10,602 nucleotides of DNA from CAZBQG01 sp964493945. Its GTDB lineage: Bacteria > Pseudomonadota > Alphaproteobacteria > Rhodospirillales > UBA2165. This document shows, piece after piece, positions 1 through 7,173 of the stretch. Position 1 is the first letter of the stretch; the number at the start of each line of letters is the position of its first letter. Below the pieces are notes generated by a model, which had not been told where the DNA came from, did no database searches, and worked only from the letters and a program-made list of their open reading frames with translations. The position numbers were made by a program, and so were the translations under genes. The stretch spans positions 1 through 10,602 of the forward strand of contig CAZBQG010000156.1 in assembly GCA_964493945.1 (NCBI GenBank). The letters run 5' to 3'.

Positions 1-43
1 TTCCGGCAACGGAGTGAGAGTTCGAGTCTCTCTGGGGGCACCA
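1..43 (+). tRNA. 3' part of a class II tRNA, probably tRNA-Leu (5' end outside window)
   Basis: The first bases form a variable arm (TCCG, GCAA loop, CGGA), followed by a T arm with stem GAGAG/CTCTC around the loop TTCGAGT at 21-27. The acceptor strand TGGGGGC, discriminator A40 and an encoded CCA at 41-43 follow. A long variable arm is limited to tRNA-Leu, -Ser and -Tyr in bacteria. The A discriminator argues against Ser, and the acceptor 3' strand implies a 5' GC start typical of Leu. The anticodon lies outside the window, so the isoacceptor cannot be given. Confidence 0.85.
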
Positions 44-85
44 GACCGATCCGGCGATGACGCACCAGACCTGATTGCCTGTTAC

Positions 86-957
86 CTAATTCTTCTTCAC
101 TGGGAAAAAACGATCCAACCACATTATGATGATTAGCGGTGACTGAGGATTTTTGCCGGACAGTGGGAAGTGATCTTCCCCGGCGGTTAAATATAATTCT
201 GTTGGCTGACCTGCCCGTTTAAAGACTTCGAAGGATTCCGAAGCAGGTACCACTTGATCTGCTGCCGGGTGAATAAGCAAAAGGGGGCGGGGCGCAATTT
301 CAGCCACATAATCTTCCGTTCGCGACTCATACATGCTCTGAGCCGTTTCATAGGAAAAATCCATCAGCGCACCGGGGCCCAGACGCGATCGTAATTCGGC
401 CGGAATGGGGACAATATCGAAGCGCGATATCCGCGTGGTTTCACCGGTCCCGCGATTTATTTGTTTTGCCTCGTCCAGTCTATCAAGAAAGGCCCGAAAG
501 GCTCCGGGCTCTGAATGCATGCTCCGGAATGTACGTGCGCCATTTCCGATACCCCCAGAACCGATGACGGCCGCGACCCGTTTATCTGAACCGGCCTGAA
601 ATGCCACGGTAGCTCCCAGACTGTCTCCATAGAGGCCGATACGCTTTGCATCGGCTGCTTCATGAGATCCCAAAATTCAGCAGCTGCAATTGCATCGCGG
701 ACCTCCTCTTCGATAATTAAACGGCCGCGTTCACCCTCGCTCTCTCCGCAGCCACGGAAATCAAAACGTAGAGTGACATAACCCCATTCACACAGAATTT
801 TGCCTTGCGCTACATGTTCCGGGCCGTCCTTATAGCCGCCGAAACCATGCATGACGACAAAGGCGGCACTCCTTTCACCCGGCGCCAGATCATCGGGCAC
901 ATGAAGGATGCCAGATAGTGTTAGTCCGTCCGACTTAAATTTTACTTTGGTTTTCAT
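86..957 (-). pseudogene. alpha/beta hydrolase (dienelactone hydrolase/acyl-peptidase-like), frameshifted
   Basis: This is a serine alpha/beta hydrolase of about 290 residues once one frameshift is bridged. The start is ATG at 957-955, after a GGGGGAG ribosome site. The N-terminal part has the beta-hairpin and oxyanion region with HGFGGYKDG (about residues 37-45) and FRGCGESEG (68-75). The C-terminal part has the nucleophile elbow GDSLGA (Ser113), HPAADQVVP (Asp234) and GEDHF (His263), so the whole catalytic triad is present. The reading frame is lost at the AAAA run at 672-675 (TTTT on the coding strand). Adding one T joins the two halves exactly, giving AAAEF-LGSHEAAD. Unbridged, the upstream frame runs on into unrelated sequence. 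Base composition is clearly lower in GC than the genes to the right. The substrate is unknown; this family hydrolyses esters or small acyl compounds. It could be an intact gene with a sequencing error. Confidence 0.8.
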
Positions 958-1000
958 GGATAACTCCCCCGCATACTTATACGGGCATCCTAATGGCATA

Positions 1001-1008
1001 ATTATAAT
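1001..1008. promoter_or_regulatory. possible divergent -10 region (palindromic ATTATAAT)
   Basis: The gap between the hydrolase start and the FkbM-like gene holds the palindrome ATTATAAT, which gives a TATAAT hexamer on both strands. It lies about 45 bases upstream of the hydrolase start and about 115 upstream of the + strand gene. No convincing -35 hexamer sits at 16-18 bases on either side, so this is a weak call. Nothing else is seen in the 165-base gap. Confidence 0.2.
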
Positions 1009-1122
1009 GTAAACCGGCTTGGGTAATGCAGATATTTTAACGGCAAAAATCACCAGCCAAGAATCGTTCTTCATGTAAGATGTTGGCGGAGATTGACGGA
1101 GAGTCCTGATTATGGGGGAAAC

Positions 1123-1932
1123 ATGCCGCGCATCGAATTGAGAAAAACACCCAAACTCAATCCCGACAGCACCTATCTGGCCCGTCACGCTAATCAGGTC
1201 ACGTCTCAGTTCGGCGAAGACGGGGTGATCGACATGATTTTCGATCTGATCACCACACACAATAAATACTGTGTCGAATTCGGCGCCTTTGATGGGCGGC
1301 TCATGTCCAATACCTGGCTGTTGCTCAATATGTCGGGCTGGAGCGGGCTGTTGATGGAGGGGGACGGGGAAAATTACAAGGAGCTGGAAGAAAACTACGC
1401 CGCCAATCCCCAGGTGAGTACCCTCAATCACATGGTGGGAGAGGGGGAAAATTCACTGGATAATATCCTCGCCGGGGCCGGCGCGCCCAAGGACCTGGAT
1501 CTTATGAGCATCGATATCGACGGCAATGATTTCCATGTCTGGCAGGGCATGCAGGACTTCCGCCCGCGCCTGGTGGTCATTGAGTTTAATCCCACCGTCC
1601 CCAATGATGTCTTTTTCGTGCAGGACCCGGAGCCGGAAACCGCGCAAGGAGCGTCCCTGTTGGCCATGATCGAACTGGCCGGTGAAAAGGGCTATGAGCT
1701 GGCCTGCGTGTTGGGCACCAACGCCTTTTTCGTATTGGCCGATGATTTTCCCCGCCTGGAGATCACCGATAACTCGATCGATGCCATGTTCGATCCCATG
1801 GGCATGGAAACCAAATTCTTCCAGGGCTATGACGGCACTTTATTCATTGCCGGCTGTGACCGGCTGGTCTGGAAAGACGTCCCCATTGACCACGAAGCGT
1901 TGCAGGTCCTGCCCAAGGAGGAAAAAATCTAG
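1123..1932 (+). CDS. FkbM-like SAM-dependent methyltransferase
   Basis: A 269-residue protein starting at ATG 1123, behind GGGGGA at 1114-1119. An in-frame TTG at 1093 would add ten residues but has a weaker case. Visible signatures are SQFGEDGVI (about residues 28-36), the SAM-loop-like CVEFGAFDG (50-58), SGWSGLLMEGDG (71-82), the acidic MSIDIDGNDFHVW (128-140) and VIEFNP (152-157). This order matches the FkbM-like branch that opens with SQFGEDG and methylates hydroxyl groups, often on sugars or lipids; the substrate here is unknown. There is no signal peptide or membrane segment, so it is probably cytosolic. The gene converges on the short-chain dehydrogenase with nine bases between the stops and no recognisable terminator. 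The family call rests on motifs and is moderately firm; methyltransferase activity is inferred. Confidence 0.75.
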   Translation: MPRIELRKTPKLNPDSTYLARHANQVTSQFGEDGVIDMIFDLITTHNKYCVEFGAFDGRLMSNTWLLLNMSGWSGLLMEGDGENYKELEENYAANPQVSTLNHMVGEGENSLDNILAGAGAPKDLDLMSIDIDGNDFHVWQGMQDFRPRLVVIEFNPTVPNDVFFVQDPEPETAQGASLLAMIELAGEKGYELACVLGTNAFFVLADDFPRLEITDNSIDAMFDPMGMETKFFQGYDGTLFIAGCDRLVWKDVPIDHEALQVLPKEEKI

Positions 1933-1941
1933 CGCTTATTT

Positions 1942-2729
1942 TTATTGGGTCAGGCCCAGGCGCACATTGCCCGACAATCCCCCATCCGCCACCAGGGATT
2001 GCCCGGTGATATAGGACGACATGTCGGAAGCCAGGAACAAGATGATGCTGGCGATTTCGCCTGGCGTCGCCAGCCGCCCCATGGGAATGGCCGCTTCCAG
2101 ATTCTCGAACCCTTTCACCTCGTACTTGCTCACCAGCTTGGGCGTGCTGGTCAGGCCCGGCGCCACCACATTGATCCTGACGCCATCGGCGGCCAGTTCC
2201 TTGCTCAGGCAGGCGACCATATGATGGAGCGCCGCCTTGGCCGAGCCATAGGCCGTCTGGCTGGGCATGTGGGTCAGCCCGGCGATGGAGCCGACGAATA
2301 TCATGGAGCCCCCCCCGATGCGGCCATTTCGCGGGCACCGATCTGCATGGCGCGAAAGCCGTGGTCCACCACCATGCGCAGCTGATCGGCCCAGTCATCG
2401 TCATCAAGGGCGCCCAGCGGCCCTAGCGTGTTGCGCCCGACGATATCCACCAGACAATCCACCCCGCCGTCTTCGTCGCGCATTTTGGTGAACAACCGCT
2501 CCAGGTCCTCACGGCTGGTCACATCGCCTGACACGCCGACGCCGCCCACATCACTGGCGATTTCCTGGGCCCGGTCTTCGTGATGGTCGAAGCAATAGAC
2601 CTTGGCCCCGGCCTGGGCCAGGGCATGGGCGCTTTCGATCCCGATCCCGTTACCTGCCCCCAACACCGCCGCGTTGCGACCATCAAGACGCAGGAGAGAA
2701 GTATAATCGGTCTGTTCGGGCTGGGGCAT
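1942..2729 (-). pseudogene. short-chain dehydrogenase/reductase (SDR), frameshifted in a G run
   Basis: A classical SDR of about 262 residues if the shift is bridged, starting at ATG 2729-2727 behind AAAGGAG. The N-terminal half has the Rossmann motif GAGNGIG (about residues 24-30) and a GDVTSRED segment. The usual NNAG is replaced by DIVG near residue 95. The C-terminal half has Ser148 in FVGSIAG, the catalytic pair in AYGSAK (Tyr161, Lys165), the NVVAPGLTSTP segment and the closing GQSLVADGG. The frame breaks at the eight-C run 2309-2316, eight G on the coding strand. Nine G would read ASGGGSMIFVGS, the normal SDR strand-5 entry. As written, the first half stops at a TGA just after the run. 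It is an NAD(P)-dependent oxidoreductase of unknown substrate. It lies 185 bases after the FkbM gene on the same strand and may share its transcript. Confidence 0.82.
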
Positions 2730-2770
2730 GGCGGGCTCCTTTCGTGGGGTTTGGTCCAGGCTTCAAAAGA

Positions 2771-2905
2771 TTAAGGATTAAACCAATTCGGCAATCGAAA
2801 ACTGCCTTCCATGCCGCCATTGAGATGCGGAAGCACAGTGTAATCCATGAGGCTGGGCATGGGGAGCATGGTAGAGGCTTGGGGGGTGGATTGGTATCCC
2901 CGCAT
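2771..2905 (-). CDS. possible 44-residue small ORF, no recognised family
   Basis: The 185 bases between the FkbM stop and the SDR start contain one open frame of 44 codons, from ATG 2905 to TAA 2771. It begins nine bases after the FkbM stop and ends 41 bases before the SDR start, so it would fit the operon spacing. The predicted peptide is rich in Met, Pro and Leu, contains a MDYTVLPHLNGGMEG segment, and ends in PNWFNP. There is no good ribosome site before the ATG and no family that I recognise. Codon third positions look only mildly GC-biased. Chance is a fair explanation. Confidence 0.2.
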   Translation of the reverse strand: MRGYQSTPQASTMLPMPSLMDYTVLPHLNGGMEGSFRLPNWFNP

Positions 2906-2914
2906 GTGGCAATT

Positions 2915-3886
2915 TCAGCGAACCAGATTCTTCGAATAGCGCAGAAAGGGAATCAGATCCCGCACCTGCCGATGAACGGCACGAATAAACATCTTGCGCC
3001 CGTACAATTTCGATGCGGGCGCCACCATCTCCAAGGGGGTTTTCTTGTATTCCCGGGCAAGGTGATCGGCAACGGCGGGGCGCTCCAGCGCCATCAGGGC
3101 GTGGTCGAAATAGCCCAGCGACATGGCGATCAGGGCCAGTTTGAGGAGCCTGGGGAGATCCTCGCTCAGACTGTCCGCATCGCGCAGATAAAGAAAATCG
3201 GCCTGCACGATCTGGCCTTTTGAATAAGGCGGCGTCTCCGGCGAATAATAGGGGTGGATCAAATATCCATGGCGGCGCCAATGGGCCGGGCCGGCGATGT
3301 CCATCAGCTCGAACCCGCCGCCGCCCAGAAATTGATCCACCTCGCTGGCCAGGGGCTGGTCTGTGCGGAAGGGGATGAAGGACATTTCGGTCTTGAGGGC
3401 CAGGGCGGTTTTCATGAGCTCGGGTGCAAACCGGAAGACCGGGAGTTCGGCCCCCTCGATACCAATCTTCAGATAATCCACTGATGAGAAATCCGTCTCC
3501 CCAAGGGCATCGCTAAGGCTAAGAGTCTGGATTTCGATTTGCCGCTGGATTTCAAAAAATTGCGGCTTGTTGAATTTTTTGCCGATGGCCTGATCGTGTT
3601 TCAGCAGGGAGGCCGATTGGGGATCGGCTGGAACATGGAGGGTCTGGGGGCCCGATTGAGCGCTGATGCCATGGGGCAGTAGCATGACGGATTTCCAGGG
3701 ACCGGGCGGCAGCGTTTGCAGGTGCCGAAATTCCTCCGGATCGGGCTCGAAGCCCACCGCGTCCACGCCAAAAGCCAAAGGATGGAGATCATCCTGGAAG
3801 CCGCCCCGGGAGCTGATATCGAAATAGGTTATGGGATGGCGGTGGGCCATATCCGCCAGGGGCAGAGAGGAAAAAAGATATTTCAA
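2915..3886 (-). CDS. FkbM family methyltransferase
   Basis: A 323-residue protein. Visible marks of the FkbM fold are TYFDISSRGG (about residues 20-29, the usual DIGANxG-type SAM loop), VGFEPDPEEF (44-53), DYLKIGIEGAELPVF (137-151) and the KTEMSFIPFR strand (165-174). The third normally reads K-I/L-D-V/I-E-G-x-E; here Gly142 replaces the Asp, which is unusual and could alter or abolish activity. The last 80 or so residues, after YLRDAD, form an extra basic helical tail beyond the core domain. Its ATG overlaps the coq7 stop by four bases (ATGA), implying translational coupling. Family members O-methylate sugars, lipids or polyketides; a link to quinone chemistry is suggested only by position. 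The family call is fairly sure, the substrate unknown. Confidence 0.82.
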   Translation of the reverse strand: MKYLFSSLPLADMAHRHPITYFDISSRGGFQDDLHPLAFGVDAVGFEPDPEEFRHLQTLPPGPWKSVMLLPHGISAQSGPQTLHVPADPQSASLLKHDQAIGKKFNKPQFFEIQRQIEIQTLSLSDALGETDFSSVDYLKIGIEGAELPVFRFAPELMKTALALKTEMSFIPFRTDQPLASEVDQFLGGGGFELMDIAGPAHWRRHGYLIHPYYSPETPPYSKGQIVQADFLYLRDADSLSEDLPRLLKLALIAMSLGYFDHALMALERPAVADHLAREYKKTPLEMVAPASKLYGRKMFIRAVHRQVRDLIPFLRYSKNLVR

Positions 3887-4458
3887 ATCTGCTCGCTTAG
3901 CCAGATAGCCAACTGGGTGCCGGCCTTGATGGCGCCGCCCAGCAGCTCCTGGCCCGGACCTTGCTCGGCACCCTCTTTAAGCGCTGTCTCCCGGTGTTCC
4001 ACCTCGTCGGCCTTGAATTCTGCGATAGTTTTTTTGAGCTCGCCCTCACCTTTTGCCTCTGCCAACCAATCCTCCTGGCCGGCGTAATGTTCCTCGATCA
4101 CCTCTTCCACCGCCGAGGTGCAGGTCATGGCGGCGCGGCGGCCCAGGAGCGCCGTTCCCGCGCCAAGCGCAAAACCGGCGGCGTGCCATAAGGGGCTCAG
4201 CGCCGTCGGGCGGGACCGGCGGGCGGCCATGAGGCGGTTGAAGGTTGCCAGATGCTGGCGTTCCTTTTCCAGCATATGCCCCAGCATTTTGCCGTCGGGC
4301 GTGCGGCCAAGGATGGCCAACTGGCCTTGGTATATGCGCACCGCGCCCAGCTCGCCCGCCTGATCGACGCGGATGATGCGGTCAATCATTTCGGCGCCAT
4401 CGGGACCGGTGCGCCCCGGCCCTGGAATGGGTCCTGGTATGTTTTTGCTTTTGGTCAT
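3883..4458 (-). CDS. coq7: demethoxyubiquinone hydroxylase, COQ7 family
   Basis: This is the membrane-associated diiron enzyme that hydroxylates the demethoxyubiquinone ring in the penultimate step of ubiquinone synthesis. At 191 residues it is of normal length for bacterial COQ7. The six expected iron ligands are all visible: Glu36 in DQAGELGA, Glu66 and His69 in EKERQH, Glu118 in AVEEVIEEHY, and Glu152 and His155 in DEVEH. The N-terminal 20 residues are a Pro/Gly-rich leader. Hydrophobic stretches around 92-106 and 173-187 fit a monotopic membrane protein. The start overlaps the dsbB stop (ATGA), and its own stop overlaps the start of the FkbM gene in the same way. Its position beside dsbB is sensible because DsbB uses ubiquinone as electron acceptor. 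Identification is firm. Confidence 0.95.
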   Translation of the reverse strand: MTKSKNIPGPIPGPGRTGPDGAEMIDRIIRVDQAGELGAVRIYQGQLAILGRTPDGKMLGHMLEKERQHLATFNRLMAARRSRPTALSPLWHAAGFALGAGTALLGRRAAMTCTSAVEEVIEEHYAGQEDWLAEAKGEGELKKTIAEFKADEVEHRETALKEGAEQGPGQELLGGAIKAGTQLAIWLSEQI

Positions 4459-4970
4459 GGCACGGTCCTGTCTTCCCTGGCCAGTAGCCGGGCGCCCATC
4501 AGGCTGCCCGCCGCCAAGGTGCCCGATACGAAGACATTATAGGTGGCCATGGACAGGCCGAACAGGGTCCAGGCTATCTGATCACAGCGGATTTCCTGTT
4601 TGGCGTTGAGCCCTTGGCGGAAGGCTTCGAAGCTGAGCGGGCCATTATTGGTGGAGGCGCCGCAGGACGTGGCGGCCTGCCACCAATGCTGTTCCACACC
4701 TACATGATAGGCGGCGATGCCGGACCCCACGGCGAAGGCCAAGCCCGCCAGCCCGGCGATCCAGACCCGCCAGTCCGGCCCGAGAATCAGCCCGACCAGG
4801 CCCAGGAGTGCGGCCAGGGCATAGGGGATGCGCTGATAGAGGCAAAGAATGCAGGGCTCCAGCCCCCACACATATTGGGCCGCAAAGGCCAAGGCCAAGG
4901 CCCCCAGACTGGCCAAAAGAATCCCCGGCTGCAGATATAGACGGCTTAGCTCAGTTGCATCGGCGGGCAA
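4455..4970 (-). CDS. dsbB: disulfide bond formation protein B
   Basis: An inner-membrane protein that reoxidises periplasmic DsbA and passes the electrons to quinone. With the start chosen here it is 171 residues with four membrane segments (about 16-34, 50-63, 69-90 and 134-158). The first redox pair is Cys40-Ile-Leu-Cys43 in LEPCILCLYQRIPY, the family hallmark. The periplasmic pair is Cys103 and Cys129, in SCGAS and IRCDQ. The HVGVEQHWW segment is also typical. The open frame has no ATG near the right place. TTG at 4970-4968 is chosen because AGGAAG lies six bases upstream and the length then matches the family. A longer frame reading back to 5171 only shadows the preceding gene. The stop overlaps the coq7 start by four bases. 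Confidence 0.92.
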   Translation of the reverse strand: MPADATELSRLYLQPGILLASLGALALAFAAQYVWGLEPCILCLYQRIPYALAALLGLVGLILGPDWRVWIAGLAGLAFAVGSGIAAYHVGVEQHWWQAATSCGASTNNGPLSFEAFRQGLNAKQEIRCDQIAWTLFGLSMATYNVFVSGTLAAGSLMGARLLAREDRTVP

Positions 4971-4974
4971 AAAA

Positions 4975-4981
4975 CTTCCTA
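4975..4981 (-). promoter_or_regulatory. ribosome site for dsbB overlapping the upstream stop codon
   Basis: On the coding strand the sequence TAGGAAG contains both the TAG stop of the fused beta-oxidation gene and the AGGA ribosome site used for the dsbB TTG start. This decides the non-ATG start and implies that a ribosome finishing the first gene sits on the initiation site of the next. Confidence 0.5.
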
Positions 4982-7081
4982 TCCCGGTGTGAAATCGGCG
5001 AAGCCCTTGCCTTCGCCGGCCAGGCGTTTGAGACATTCGGCCGGCTTCAGCCAATCGCCATATTTTCCGTAAAGCTCCTCGACCTTGGCCAGCACATTGG
5101 GAAGCCCCCAATGATCGGCGTGGAACATGGGTCCACCCCGGTATCTGGGGAAGCCATAGCCGTAGATCCACACCACATCAATGTCGCTGGCCCGGGCGGC
5201 CAAACCTTCGTCCAATATATGGGCGCCCTGATTGATCAGGGTGGCCATGTAATTGTCGAGGATTTCCTCCTCCGTGTAGGCGCGGCGTTCAAAGCCCAGC
5301 TCGGCGGAAAGATCGACGATCATCTGTTCAATCTCGGGGGCCGGCTGGGGCGAGCGGTTGCCCGGCTCGTAATTATACCAGCCCCCATTGGTCTTTTGGC
5401 CATAGCGGCCCAGATCATGGACCCGGTCCAGCACCACGGGTTGGCGGCGCCCGGCATTTTTGGCCAATTGTTCCTGCCTGGCCGCATAGCGGATATCGAC
5501 GCCGGCCAGATCGTTCATCTGATAGGGACCCATGGGCAGGCCGAAATCATAGATCGCCTTATCCACCTGTTTGGGCATGGCGCCTTCCTCGACCATGAAA
5601 TCGGTCACCCTTGTCGCCACATGGAGCATGCGGTTGCCGACGAAGCCTTCGCCGTTGCCCACCAGCACGCCCACTTTGGCCAGCCGTTTGGACAGGTTCA
5701 TGATGGTCGCCAGGGCTTCTTTCGAGCTGTGGCGCCCCCGCACATTTTCCATCAGTTTCATCACATTGGCCGGGCTGAAAAAATGCGTGCCAACCACCCG
5801 TTCCGGGCTCTTGATGGCAGACGCGATCTCGTCCAGATCCAGGCTCGAGGTATTGGATGCCAGGATGGCGTCGGGCCGGCAGATGGCCTCAAGCTGGGCC
5901 ATCAGCTCTTTTTTCAGTTTCATGTTCTCGAACACGGCCTCGATGACCATATCCGCATCCTTGATGTCGTTCAGATCAGTGGTGCCTGAAATAAGCCCCA
6001 TGCGCTGATCCATGGCTTCTTGGGTCAGGCGGCCCCGCTTGACCGTGTTCGCGTAATTGCCCCTGACCTTTTCAATGCCCGCCGCCAGCGCTTCATCGGA
6101 AATATCGGTGACGGTCACGGGGATGCCCGCATTGGCGAAACACATGGCGATGCCGCCGCCCATGGTGCCGCTGCCGATGATGGCAGCGGTATTAATGTCT
6201 ATAAGCGCCGTATCCTTTGGAATGTCAGGGATCTTGGCCACTTCCCGCTCGGCGAAGAACATATAGCGCATGGCCGCCGACTGGGTGGAATGCTGCAGCT
6301 CAGTGAAGGTCGTGCGCTCCAGCTCCAGACCTTCCTCGAAGGGCAGCTTGGTCGCCCCCTCGATGCAGTTGACCGCGGCGATGGGGGCCGGCATGCCCCG
6401 GTTGCGCTTGGCCAGGGCCGCCCTTGTGTCTTCGAAAATCTGGGGGTCGATGCCGGTGATCTTGTCTTCCTGGGCACAGGTGCGCCGAGGTGCCTCGCCC
6501 GATGCCGCCTTGGCCTGGGCGTATTCGCTGGCGGCGGTGACGATATCGCCTTCCGCCACCTCGTCGATGATACCCAGATCCTTGGCCTTGGCGGCCTTAA
6601 CCGGATTGCCCTTGGTAATCATGTCCAAGGCCACCTCAACGCCGGCCAGGCGGACCAGGCGCTGGGTGCCGCCGGCACCGGGGATCAGACCCAGATTGAT
6701 TTCCGGCTGGCCCACCTGGACGGAAGGCGAGGCCAGGCGGTAATGGCAGGCCATGGCAAGCTCTAACCCGCCGCCGAGCGCAAACCCGTTGACGGCGGCA
6801 ACTACCGGCTTGGTACAATTCTCGATCACCGCCAATACTTCGTTGAAGCCCGGCACATCGGTGGGGCGCTCCAGGGAGAATTCCCGGATATCGGCGCCGG
6901 CCACGAACATTCGCCCGGCCCCGGTCAGCACCAGGGCTTCGACGGACCTGTCGGCGCCCGCCGTCTCGAAACTTTCCATCAGGCCCTTGCAGACGGCGAA
7001 GCTGATGGCGTTGGCCGGCGCGTTATTAATGGTAATGACGCCGATGGCGCCTTCTTTCGAATATTGGATGACATCGCTCAT
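4979..7081 (-). CDS. 3-hydroxyacyl-CoA dehydrogenase/enoyl-CoA hydratase fusion (FadJ/FadB alpha-like)
   Basis: A 700-residue multifunctional fatty-acid beta-oxidation enzyme. Residues 1-190 form a crotonase domain with FVAGADI (59-65), GGGLELAMACHYR carrying Glu107, and GQPEINLGLIPGAGGTQR carrying Glu127. These two Glu are the hydratase catalytic pair. From about 297 there is an NAD-binding domain with IIGSGTMGGGIA. It is followed by VIEAVFENM (379-387), NTSS (410-413) and GTHFFSPA. His433 and Glu445 form the dehydrogenase pair. The two C-terminal helical domains include NRML, GLPMGP and the closing YGYGFPRYRGGPM. It should hydrate 2-enoyl-CoA and oxidise the 3-hydroxy product. No thiolase partner lies in the window. 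The chosen ATG has only a weak AAGAGAAA site. dsbB begins eight bases after the stop. Family call firm; FadJ versus FadB type not resolved, so no symbol is given. Confidence 0.93.
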   Translation of the reverse strand: MSDVIQYSKEGAIGVITINNAPANAISFAVCKGLMESFETAGADRSVEALVLTGAGRMFVAGADIREFSLERPTDVPGFNEVLAVIENCTKPVVAAVNGFALGGGLELAMACHYRLASPSVQVGQPEINLGLIPGAGGTQRLVRLAGVEVALDMITKGNPVKAAKAKDLGIIDEVAEGDIVTAASEYAQAKAASGEAPRRTCAQEDKITGIDPQIFEDTRAALAKRNRGMPAPIAAVNCIEGATKLPFEEGLELERTTFTELQHSTQSAAMRYMFFAEREVAKIPDIPKDTALIDINTAAIIGSGTMGGGIAMCFANAGIPVTVTDISDEALAAGIEKVRGNYANTVKRGRLTQEAMDQRMGLISGTTDLNDIKDADMVIEAVFENMKLKKELMAQLEAICRPDAILASNTSSLDLDEIASAIKSPERVVGTHFFSPANVMKLMENVRGRHSSKEALATIMNLSKRLAKVGVLVGNGEGFVGNRMLHVATRVTDFMVEEGAMPKQVDKAIYDFGLPMGPYQMNDLAGVDIRYAARQEQLAKNAGRRQPVVLDRVHDLGRYGQKTNGGWYNYEPGNRSPQPAPEIEQMIVDLSAELGFERRAYTEEEILDNYMATLINQGAHILDEGLAARASDIDVVWIYGYGFPRYRGGPMFHADHWGLPNVLAKVEELYGKYGDWLKPAECLKRLAGEGKGFADFTPG

Positions 7082-7173
7082 GGGTTTTGTTTTCTCTTCT
7101 TTGATGATGGGTAATGGGTTAGCGCTGACTTAGCACAGGATCCCCCACGAGTCATTATCGGAGCGGCATGGTA

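Noticed and set aside
1..43. Attachment site duplicate of the tRNA 3' end elsewhere in the window
   Set aside because: I found no second copy of the T-arm/acceptor sequence in the window.
1946..1958. TGGG/CCCA hairpin between the converging FkbM-like and SDR stops as a bidirectional terminator
   Set aside because: The stem is four to five bases and lies inside the SDR reading frame; the T-rich run precedes rather than follows it in the + direction.
4970..5171. Extension of DsbB by 67 residues to an upstream start
   Set aside because: The added segment is a basic shadow of the beta-oxidation gene in another frame, and DsbB proteins are normally about 170 residues.
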